Shown here one piece after another: positions 23,813 through 31,001 of a DNA stretch of 39,810 bases. The notes beneath the pieces were generated by a model. That model saw only the letters and a program-made list of their open reading frames with translations. It ran no database searches and was not told the origin of the DNA. Numbering within the stretch: the stretch's first letter is position 1; every line of letters begins with the position of its first letter. The translations under genes and the position numbers were made by a program. The stretch is from contig CAYGPP010000022.1 of the NCBI GenBank assembly GCA_964351885.1, forward strand, positions 1-39,810. Reading direction: 5' to 3'. Origin of the DNA: Marinoscillum sp964351885 (GTDB lineage: Bacteria > Bacteroidota > Bacteroidia > Cytophagales > Cyclobacteriaceae).

Positions 23813-25021
23813 CTATGACTTTAGTAATATTCTGAATGTTGTTCCTTTGTTGATCTCAGAAGACTTAACAAAGATTTTTCCCCCATGATAATTGACAACA
23901 ATTCGGTACGTTAACGCAAGCCCAAGACCCCAACCTCTTTTCTTGGTAGTGAACCCTGGTTTAAACACGTTGGTGATGTTTGCCTTTGATATTCCCTTGC
24001 CTGTGTCTGATATATCTACAGCTACCTGTCCTTCACTTACTTTCATGATTTTAATGTGAATGGCTCCTGCTCCATCCATAGCATCTACGGCATTTTTCAC
24101 AATATTTTCAATTACCCATGCAAAAAGCGGCTTATTGATATTGCTACAAATATCCTCAGACGGAAAGGTTTCCATGGTGAATACTACCTTTTTGGAAATT
24201 CTGCTTCCGAGATATCCTACCACTTCACTGGCCAATTCATAGACGTTACCCTCCTTCAATTTAGGAACACTACCGATATTGGAAAACCGCTCGGTGATCA
24301 TTTCCAGTCTGTCTACATCTTTTTGTAGCTCTTGAAATATGTCCAGGTGATCCGGGAATGTCTCTTTGAAATATTCTACCCATGCCATGAGCGACGATAA
24401 TGGTGTGCCTAACTGATGTGCCGTTTCTTTGGCTAAGCCGACCCAAACCCTATTTTGTTCTGCTGATCGTGAATAGTTGAAAACAGTGAAAATAATGAGT
24501 CCAAACACAGTAATTACAGTTAACTGTACATGTGGGTAATACTTAAGCTGTGTAAGTAGTCTTGAATTACGATAGTAGATGGTTTTATACCCGTAGATTT
24601 GATTTTCATCATCGATCATGGTTACCCGAATGGGTTCACGTTCAAGCTTCATCTTCAAGATTTCACGTCTAAGATATTCTTCTCTATCTTCGGCATCTTT
24701 GATTTTGTCTATACCATAGATATTCCGATAGTGTTCCGGGTTATCAAACTCATCCGCCAAAATTACTGGAATAGTACTATTGGCCTGTATGATCTCCTCA
24801 TGGACAAAAATGAGATTGGGTGCGGATCTCTCATTGGCGAGATACTCCAAAGTGGAAGCATATAAATCGATTTGTTTGCGTTCACGATCCCGAAGTTTGT
24901 CCACCAAATCATTGGTATAGATGATTGATCCAATACTTATCACCAGTGAGATACCCAGCACCCACCATTTGAAATTGGATCTGGAAGAATAAAGATTGAT
25001 TGTGGGATCGCTGCTACTCAA
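23813..25021 (-). CDS. Orphan sensor histidine kinase
   Basis: The 402-residue kinase has two membrane helices (about residues 19-36 and 165-183) flanking an extracytoplasmic sensor of roughly 125 residues with no recognised fold. The H-box 'AKETAHQLGTPLSSLMAW' follows (His202), and then the ATPase domain: N-box 'WVIENIVKNAVDAMDGAG', G1 'DISDTGKGIS', F/G2 'FKPGFTTKKRGWGLGLALTY', ending 'GTTFRILLKS'. The H-box type (HQLGTPLSSL) is common in Bacteroidota. The start is a TTG; no ATG exists upstream of the first helix in this frame. No response regulator is adjacent. It lies just upstream of atpD-atpC, possibly by chance. Confidence 0.88.
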   Translation of the reverse strand: MSSSDPTINLYSSRSNFKWWVLGISLVISIGSIIYTNDLVDKLRDRERKQIDLYASTLEYLANERSAPNLIFVHEEIIQANSTIPVILADEFDNPEHYRNIYGIDKIKDAEDREEYLRREILKMKLEREPIRVTMIDDENQIYGYKTIYYRNSRLLTQLKYYPHVQLTVITVFGLIIFTVFNYSRSAEQNRVWVGLAKETAHQLGTPLSSLMAWVEYFKETFPDHLDIFQELQKDVDRLEMITERFSNIGSVPKLKEGNVYELASEVVGYLGSRISKKVVFTMETFPSEDICSNINKPLFAWVIENIVKNAVDAMDGAGAIHIKIMKVSEGQVAVDISDTGKGISKANITNVFKPGFTTKKRGWGLGLALTYRIVVNYHGGKIFVKSSEINKGTTFRILLKS

Positions 25022-25089
25022 TACTTTGACGTTCTGCTCAAGTGCAAGTTAGCTGATTTGGTAGTTCTGATTGACAATGATCTTAAACG

Positions 25090-25124
25090 AAAAAACCCTG
25101 ATCAACAATTAAGCGATCAGGGTT
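25090..25124 (-). terminator. Rho-independent terminator upstream of the orphan kinase
   Basis: On the minus strand AACCCTGATC pairs with GATCAGGGTT around an 11-base loop and is followed by TTTTTCG. It lies about 195 bases after the response-regulator stop, and only 9 bases after the stop of a possible tiny ORF at 25133-25222. Confidence 0.75.
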
Positions 25125-25132
25125 GAACACAA

Positions 25133-25222
25133 TTACCAGCCAAAAAGCAGCCCCGCTAGCATCAGGACTGTCAGCATAGTAGTTTTAAATTTCAATGATG
25201 CGATTAGTTTTTGACCCCTCAA
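25133..25222 (-). CDS. Possible 29-residue hydrophobic peptide
   Basis: Between the response-regulator gene and the terminator, a minus-strand frame starting at a TTG (25222) reads a basic stretch 'RGQKLIASLKFKTT' and a hydrophobic helix 'MLTVLMLAGLLFGW' before TAA. An internal ATG at 25177 would give only 14 residues. Support is the membrane-peptide character and the terminator 9 bases after the stop. Against it are the non-ATG start, the small size and lack of a known homologue. The remaining bases of the 297-base gap hold only the terminator and a GGATTA...TAATCC inverted repeat near 25268-25300. Confidence 0.3.
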   Translation of the reverse strand: MRGQKLIASLKFKTTMLTVLMLAGLLFGW

Positions 25223-25318
25223 ACAACGGAAGATTTTGCTTATCCATAACTCTCAGAAAAATGGTATTTAAAAATAAGGATTATCACTTATTATCTTAAT
25301 CCGTAATTACTCGGACAA

Positions 25319-25951
25319 TCAAATAATCTGAAGCTGAGCCGCTTTTTTAATGAGTTCAGCGGAATTCTTCACACTAAGCTTTTTCATCATATTTACCCGA
25401 TGTGTTTCGATTGTACGAGTACTGACGAAAAGTGCCGCTGCTATTTCCTTGGTAGTGAGTCCCTCTGCTATCAATTTGATGACTTCTTGTTCTTTAGGTG
25501 ATAGTTTTTTCGGATCGCTACCCTCCAGTGCCATAATCCCTATCATCTGCTCAGAGACGGTCTTGTTAAAATACTTCTGGCCTCTACTAACCGATTTGAT
25601 TGCAGAAATGAGCTCCTCTTCATCTGTATTTTTCAACAGATAACCTTGCGCACCTTCTCTTACGCATTTCATAATGTAGTTGCCATCATCGTGCATGGAT
25701 AAGGCTATTGCCTTCACTTGAGCATAACTAGATGTCAGTTTTTTGAGTACCTCAAAACCACTCATTTCAGGCATGGTAAGGTCTAAAAGAACAATTTCGG
25801 GTATGTTGCCAGCGGCAAGTTGATCTAGGAAAGTAACTCCACTTCCTTCGCTTAAGACAACTTCAAAATCACCATTAGCGTCTAGCAAAGCTGCTATGCC
25901 ATTTCTAAAAAGTTGGTGATCGTCAACAATAGCTATTTTAATCTTAGTCAT
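25319..25951 (-). CDS. NarL/FixJ family response regulator
   Basis: The 210-residue regulator has a receiver domain (residues 1-120) with the acidic pocket 'IVDDHQLF', the phosphorylated Asp57 in 'VLLDLTMPEMSG', the Thr/Ser switch in 'AIALSMHDD' and Lys in 'YLLKNTDEEEL'. It also has a LuxR-type helix-turn-helix, 'LSPKEQEVIKLIAEGLTTKE' through 'STRTIETHRVNMMKKL'. It overlaps the histidine kinase gene by 4 bases (ATGA), which makes the pair a cognate two-component system. Target genes are not evident; the ABC exporter upstream on the same strand is one candidate but is separated by a terminator. Confidence 0.95.
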   Translation of the reverse strand: MTKIKIAIVDDHQLFRNGIAALLDANGDFEVVLSEGSGVTFLDQLAAGNIPEIVLLDLTMPEMSGFEVLKKLTSSYAQVKAIALSMHDDGNYIMKCVREGAQGYLLKNTDEEELISAIKSVSRGQKYFNKTVSEQMIGIMALEGSDPKKLSPKEQEVIKLIAEGLTTKEIAAALFVSTRTIETHRVNMMKKLSVKNSAELIKKAAQLQII

Positions 25952-27648
25952 TCCCTTAGAGGTATCTCAACCTCGATTTCTGTTCCCTTTTTTGACCCCT
26001 CAAAATTAATAGTGCCCCCGATAACTTCCGTTCGAATTTTCATATTGTTTAGTCCTGATTGCAACTCCACATCTTCTATGATCAATCCAATCCCATTATC
26101 TGTATAGAATATACTCACGCGATCTTCAAAATCTGTGACAGTCAGCGAAATTTTACTTGCTTTGGCATGCTTAAGACCATTGTTAATCAATTCCTGGCCT
26201 ATCCGATAAACACAAATATCTACTTCTGCATCGAGACCTCTTGGGATAGCTGATGATTCGTAGCTATAGATCAATTCTTCTTCGGTATGCTTGGCTAGCT
26301 GAGAAATAAATGCCGAAAGGGCTCTGCCTGCACCGAAATCCTTCAATCCGAGTGGCATAAGATCATAAGTCACCCTACGCACATCTTCAATGGTTTTATC
26401 TAACATACTCCTGAGGTTTTCTTTCTCCTTAGGAGGAATGCCTGCTGCCTGCAAGGCTAGTTTCAAACTGGTGAGCAAAGGTCCGATACCGTCGTGGAGT
26501 TCCTTGGCCATACGCTCACGCTCATTTTCCTGACCTTCTATCAAGAATCGTTTACCGAGCAACCTATTCTGCTCCTCCATTTTCTCGTATTCAATCAACT
26601 TTTCGCGCATTAGTATCAATGACTGACCGAGCACATCACTCTCACTCATTGGCTGATGTTTTGCCGTTAGATTCATCTTGCCTATTTCAGACGAGAAACG
26701 AATGGCCCCTGAAACTGATTGCTTGAGTTGATCTAACGCCAAGAACATTTCGTTGATTTCCTTAGCTGCAGTACCATGGGAAATATCCTCTTTGTACTCT
26801 CCTTGAGCCATACTTAAGAGCAGATCTCTCATTCTCAATAATGGTTTAGATAAGATGGTCGTCAATAAAAGTGTCAGGCCTATAGCGCAGAGAATGACTA
26901 TAATAGATATTACGATGAGGTTTTCCCTAAGTAAAAGAAGTGGCCCCAATCCCTCTGCTACATCAAGTTCTGAAAGAATAATCCACTGTATTCCATTTAC
27001 CTCAACTGAGTGATAGGCACTATAAACATCTACACCTCGATAATCTGGGAATTGTCCCATCCCATTTTTACCATTCAATGCTTCTTTGACCCCAAAAGTA
27101 CGAGCCAAAATCGAGCCTGGCGATTTGTTAGGTAAAAAACGAGATTGCGATCTGAGCGTAAAATCAGCACCAACTATATAGGTCTCACCACTTTCACCCA
27201 TGCCGGACCGCTCCAAAAGGATATTCTGAATTGGATCAAACTCAACCTCTTTGATGATTAATGAGTCGGGTGAGGATCGATGAATCAAGAATAAACGTAC
27301 AACACCCGAAGAGTCACAAGATGTAAGGTCTAAAAAACCTTGATCAATATTTCTAAGCTGAATCTCAGTACATGAAGTTTCTAAACTCAAATGCCCTGCT
27401 ATTTCATTGACATGAAATCGGGAATATGCACTATCGTCTCTCGCGACTTTCGCAAACTCAATTTGTTCTTTTTGTAGATAAGTTTCTATTTGAACTCGCT
27501 TAAGTCTCTTAATAGACGTCAGCTGAAGCAAAACACGTTCATCCAACGCTTCATGAAATTCCTGATAAGAAAAAACAGAAAGCGCTAGCACCGTGAGTAC
27601 GATCAGTGTGCTAACCAACAAAACAATCCAATAGCGAATGCTTAGCAT
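25948..27648 (-). CDS. HisKA_3-type sensor histidine kinase with periplasmic sensor and HAMP
   Basis: From the ATG at 27648 (a TTG three codons earlier is less likely) the kinase has 566 residues. A first membrane helix lies at about residues 6-28, then a periplasmic sensor of about 210 residues that looks like a Cache-type domain ('GETYIVGADFTLRSQSRFL' is typical of double-Cache proteins). The second helix is at about 242-265 and a HAMP region follows at about 266-320. The dimerisation box 'ENERERMAKELHDGIGPLLT' (His385) is of the NarX/DegS type, and the ATPase domain contains 'NNGLKHAKAS' and 'FYTDNGIGLI'. It is the partner of the NarL-type regulator it overlaps. The stimulus is unknown but probably a small extracellular ligand. 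Confidence 0.92.
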   Translation of the reverse strand: MLSIRYWIVLLVSTLIVLTVLALSVFSYQEFHEALDERVLLQLTSIKRLKRVQIETYLQKEQIEFAKVARDDSAYSRFHVNEIAGHLSLETSCTEIQLRNIDQGFLDLTSCDSSGVVRLFLIHRSSPDSLIIKEVEFDPIQNILLERSGMGESGETYIVGADFTLRSQSRFLPNKSPGSILARTFGVKEALNGKNGMGQFPDYRGVDVYSAYHSVEVNGIQWIILSELDVAEGLGPLLLLRENLIVISIIVILCAIGLTLLLTTILSKPLLRMRDLLLSMAQGEYKEDISHGTAAKEINEMFLALDQLKQSVSGAIRFSSEIGKMNLTAKHQPMSESDVLGQSLILMREKLIEYEKMEEQNRLLGKRFLIEGQENERERMAKELHDGIGPLLTSLKLALQAAGIPPKEKENLRSMLDKTIEDVRRVTYDLMPLGLKDFGAGRALSAFISQLAKHTEEELIYSYESSAIPRGLDAEVDICVYRIGQELINNGLKHAKASKISLTVTDFEDRVSIFYTDNGIGLIIEDVELQSGLNNMKIRTEVIGGTINFEGSKKGTEIEVEIPLRE

Positions 27649-27803
27649 AAGCGACAAACTTATGGTAGAATCATCTGAAAACGTCAGTCTCGCATTAGCG
27701 ATCTAGTGAAATCAAATTACAATTTTTCCCCTTTGACTTCATATGGTCGCGAACTTCTCCCATTTTCTGGAGCGAAAAAAAACGAAGGTTAGTTATTAAA
27801 AAG

Positions 27804-27833
27804 AAAAACCCTGACCAATGCGATCGGTCAGGG
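27804..27833 (-). terminator. Rho-independent terminator after the ABC exporter operon
   Basis: On the minus strand CCCTGACC pairs with GGTCAGGG around a 9-base loop, followed by TTTTTCTTTTT, about 30 bases after the permease stop. It isolates the exporter from the kinase gene downstream. The rest of the 205-base gap shows no clear promoter. Confidence 0.8.
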
Positions 27834-27862
27834 CTCATATTTCAATGTTCATTAAAAGAAGG

Positions 27863-29188
27863 TTAATTCTTCTGCATGATCCACTTGCCCAATACTTTGT
27901 AGTTGACTTTAGTGCCATGCATTAAGATTCCGATTCTGTAAATTCTACTCGCTAGCCAAATTGTGAAAAAGAACCCTGCTATCATCAACACCATAGAAAG
28001 TGCTAGTTCCCAAACGGGCACACCAAACGGCACACGCATCATCATTATAACTGGTGAAGTAAAAGGTATCATAGACATCCAAAATGCCAAAGAGCCATTC
28101 GGGTCGTTGAGCACAGCACCTAACATGACTATCGCAATAATGAGCGGAAGCGTAACTGGCAGCATAAATTGCTGGGCATCTGCATCACTATCTACGGCTG
28201 AGCCAATAGCTGCGAATAAAGCTCCATAAAGCAAATAACCAGACAAGAAAAAGAACAAGAATGAGACGACAACCATCGGGATATTGATCGCATCAACAGC
28301 ACTTGTCAGTTTAGTGAACATATTGTCATTGATCTCTTTTTGTACTTCATCTTGTGGGACGTTCATCTGCTCCAATTGATCCCTCTGCTGCTGCTTCATA
28401 GACGAAGCATTATCTACAAAAAAGCTTCCTGCGACCGTGCTAATGCCCATAGTAAGCACAATCCATAAAATAAACTGTGTCAAACCTACACCTGCTATAC
28501 CAATGACCTTTCCCATCATCAAATGAAATGGACGCACTGAAGCTATCACCACTTCAATAATCCGACTAGTCTTTTCTTCTACTACACCGCGCATACATTG
28601 ACTTCCATATAAGAATATGAACATATAGATCATGAAAGCACCCACATATCCGACCACCGTGGCACCTATTGAGCTACTCTCCTTTTCTTCTCCATCTCCA
28701 GACAAATTGATGGTACTTATATCCACATTAGCCTGAAGCGCATCTAAAACTTCTTGCTGGATACCTGAATTTCGTAGCTTAATCTCCTCAATCTCTCCTT
28801 CTATTTTTCCGCTTAAATTCCTCACTAAACCGATACTTGGATTATTCGGAGCATAGAACACCACACCTTCAGGGTTCTCTATTTCCATTGAGGGGATATA
28901 AAGCAAACCATCAAAATCTCCGCTTTGTACTTCCTTTTTCGCTTCATCGAGCGACTTATCCGTATATATAATAATATTGTCTTGGTCGCTCACGAATACA
29001 TCCCCAAATAACCCACTTTCGTCTACCACTTGTATCGTTTGGCTGTCAGAACCTTTGGTAGCAGTCCAGCCAACAATGAAGAAAAACCCTCCGAATAACA
29101 AAGGCGCCAAAAGCGTCATAACGATAAATGACTTCTTCTTAACGCGCGACAAATATTCTCTTGAAATGATTAGTAAAATATTATTCAT
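27863..29188 (-). CDS. ABC-2 type (NatB-like) exporter permease
   Basis: The 441-residue protein has one N-terminal helix ('FIVMTLLAPLLFGGFFFIVG', about residues 21-40), a large extracytoplasmic domain of about 150 residues ('IIIYTDKSLDEAKKEVQSGD', 'FYAPNNPSIGLVRNLS'), and five or six C-terminal helices including 'MRGVVEEKTSRIIEVVIASV', the cytoplasmic coupling segment typical of NatB/ABC-2 permeases. NatAB relatives export Na+ or other cations or drugs; the substrate here is not known. A Gln-rich soluble loop ('MKQQQRDQLEQMNVPQDEVQ') interrupts the helices. Its ATG overlaps the ATPase gene by 8 bases. Confidence 0.9.
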   Translation of the reverse strand: MNNILLIISREYLSRVKKKSFIVMTLLAPLLFGGFFFIVGWTATKGSDSQTIQVVDESGLFGDVFVSDQDNIIIYTDKSLDEAKKEVQSGDFDGLLYIPSMEIENPEGVVFYAPNNPSIGLVRNLSGKIEGEIEEIKLRNSGIQQEVLDALQANVDISTINLSGDGEEKESSSIGATVVGYVGAFMIYMFIFLYGSQCMRGVVEEKTSRIIEVVIASVRPFHLMMGKVIGIAGVGLTQFILWIVLTMGISTVAGSFFVDNASSMKQQQRDQLEQMNVPQDEVQKEINDNMFTKLTSAVDAINIPMVVVSFLFFFLSGYLLYGALFAAIGSAVDSDADAQQFMLPVTLPLIIAIVMLGAVLNDPNGSLAFWMSMIPFTSPVIMMMRVPFGVPVWELALSMVLMIAGFFFTIWLASRIYRIGILMHGTKVNYKVLGKWIMQKN

Positions 29189-30092
29189 GGTTTCCTCCCT
29201 TCACTTTGTTTATGAAAATTTCATTGATGGATGGTACTTTTTCTACGAAAGAATGAATCTCAGTCAGCTTGACAAGTACTTTGATCAAGTTGTTTGGCCC
29301 GTCAACAGTTAGGTCTTTTACAATTGATTCTGTGAGCCCATTTTCAAGTTTACTCGAACTCAATAATTCAAAATCAGCAGTTGATGTCAGCTCACCTTGA
29401 TGCCCAAGAATGTATGTTCCATCTTTATGGTCATTTTTAATGTCTAGTTTTTTGCCATCCAAAATTTTCTCTGACTGATTGATCAAAGCAATGTAATCGC
29501 AAAGTTCCTCAACGGATTCCATTCTGTGTGTAGAGAAGATGACCGTCGCTCCATTGTCTCTGAGTCTGAATATTTCATCCTTGATAAGGTTGGCATTGAC
29601 AGGATCAAAACCAGAGAATGGCTCATCCAATATGATCAACTCAGGCTCATGAAGGACAGTGGCAATGAATTGCACTTTCTGTGCCATTCCTTTAGACAAA
29701 TCCTCTATGGCTTTATTGCTCCACTCTGCTAACTCAAGACGACTCAACCAAAATTTGATTTTTTCAACCGCATCTTTTCGAGAAAGCCCCTTGAGTCTTG
29801 CGAGGTAAAGCAACTGTTCGCCCACCTTCATTTTCTTATAAAGCCCTCTTTCCTCAGGCAAATACCCAATCTTTCTCACCAATTCTGGAGTGATCTTCTC
29901 TCCATTGAGATAGGCCTCCCCACTATCTTGCTCAATAATTCTTGTAATAATCCTTATTAATGTAGTCTTACCTGCTCCATTTGGCCCTAACAAGCCAAAA
30001 ATACTCCCCTCGGGGATAGATAAACTCACATTACGCAATGCTTGATGATTGCTGTAGGATTTACATATGTTGTCAACACGTAGTAGTTCCAA
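29181..30092 (-). CDS. ABC transporter ATP-binding protein (NatA-like)
   Basis: This 303-residue ATPase energises the permease encoded next. Motifs are Walker A 'GLLGPNGAGKTTLIRIITRI', Q-loop 'IGYLPEERGLYKKMKVGEQL', signature 'LSKGMAQKVQFIATVLHEPE' (LSKGM in place of LSGGQ, common in this subfamily), Walker B 'LIILDEPFSGFDPVN' and the switch His in 'VIFSTHRMES'. A C-terminal region of about 90 residues follows. The start is a TTG at 30092; no ATG lies upstream in frame, and the length agrees with homologues starting 'M-x-LL-x-V'. It overlaps the permease gene by 8 bases and is the first gene of the pair. Confidence 0.93.
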   Translation of the reverse strand: MELLRVDNICKSYSNHQALRNVSLSIPEGSIFGLLGPNGAGKTTLIRIITRIIEQDSGEAYLNGEKITPELVRKIGYLPEERGLYKKMKVGEQLLYLARLKGLSRKDAVEKIKFWLSRLELAEWSNKAIEDLSKGMAQKVQFIATVLHEPELIILDEPFSGFDPVNANLIKDEIFRLRDNGATVIFSTHRMESVEELCDYIALINQSEKILDGKKLDIKNDHKDGTYILGHQGELTSTADFELLSSSKLENGLTESIVKDLTVDGPNNLIKVLVKLTEIHSFVEKVPSINEIFINKVKGGNHE

Positions 30093-30130
30093 AGTGCTTT
30101 TAGGTTTAGTTTTCCGTTGATTAGTATCAT

Positions 30131-30138
30131 TAAATTTG
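30131..30138 (+). promoter_or_regulatory. -7 element of the plsC promoter
   Basis: TAAATTTG is an exact match to TAnnTTTG and lies 65 bases before the plsC ATG in an AT-rich gap. No TTG is present at the ideal 19-base distance. Confidence 0.45.
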
Positions 30139-30203
30139 AATTTATTACAGTTTTTTTAAAAACAAACAAGAAAGAAAGGAAATGACTTCTGAATCCTAAT
30201 TCA

Positions 30204-30941
30204 ATGATCTATACGATTTTCGTAGTTTTCGTTTATTTACTCACTTGTGTGATTGTGTTGCCCACATTGGTGATCATGTCTCAGAACAAAAAGATGTATC
30301 CTGCCGCCTTGAGATTTCACGAGTGGTGGGCGCGTATTTACTTTAGACTTATCTTCTTTGATGTGGAAGTAGTGGGAAAGGAAAAACTCGAACGAGATAG
30401 TCAATATATCTTCTGTTGCAATCATTTTTCCTTTCTAGATATCCCGGCTTTCTACCTTTTCTTCAATCCTAAATTCATTGGTAAAAGCTCGCTTAAGAAA
30501 ATTCCATTGTTCGGCTATTTCTTCAAGAAGATACACATTCCTGTAGACCGCTCAAGTGCAAAGAGCCGAGCAGAGAGTATTCAGAAATCACAGACAGCCA
30601 TTGAAGAAGGTTTTAGTCTAGCCTTTTTTCCTGAAGGAGGCATTTTAGTAAAGGAAGAAGATTTACCCTATATGAGACCGTTCAAGGATGGGGCCTTTAG
30701 ACTTGGAGTAGAAAATAAAGTGCCCATTGTGCCAGTCACCATGCCTAATAATTTCCTGATCCTGCCGGACAAATCGCCTATTAGATTTCACAGATATCAA
30801 CTAAAGATCATCATCCATGACCCAATTGACCCATCCAAATATGACCCTAAGGACATCACTGAATTAAAGTCGGAAGTATTTGAAACCATTCAAAAAGAAC
30901 TTCTAAATCATCACCCTGATAAAGTGAAGCCACTTGGCTAA
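30204..30941 (+). CDS. plsC: 1-acyl-sn-glycerol-3-phosphate acyltransferase
   Basis: The 245-residue membrane-associated enzyme adds the second acyl chain to lysophosphatidic acid, making phosphatidic acid for phospholipid synthesis. It has an N-terminal hydrophobic segment (about residues 3-24) and the acyltransferase motifs I 'CNHFSFLDIPAFYLF' (the HX4D catalytic pair), II 'FIGKSSLKKIPLFGYF' with 'IPVDRSSAKS', III 'LAFFPEGGIL' and IV 'VPIVPVTMPNN'. FPEGG in place of FPEGT is a common variant. It stands alone before the membrane/TPR gene, with a 60-base gap that holds the inverted repeat ACTCAC/GTGAGT. Confidence 0.9.
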   Translation: MIYTIFVVFVYLLTCVIVLPTLVIMSQNKKMYPAALRFHEWWARIYFRLIFFDVEVVGKEKLERDSQYIFCCNHFSFLDIPAFYLFFNPKFIGKSSLKKIPLFGYFFKKIHIPVDRSSAKSRAESIQKSQTAIEEGFSLAFFPEGGILVKEEDLPYMRPFKDGAFRLGVENKVPIVPVTMPNNFLILPDKSPIRFHRYQLKIIIHDPIDPSKYDPKDITELKSEVFETIQKELLNHHPDKVKPLG

Positions 30942-31001
30942 TATTGTCCACTCACCAGTGAGTCAAATGCTTTCAATCATTCAAATATCCGTAAGCTATT
31001 C

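Noticed and set aside
30945..30975. ACTCAC/GTGAGT inverted repeat after plsC as a terminator
   Set aside because: The stem is short and no T run follows on either strand.
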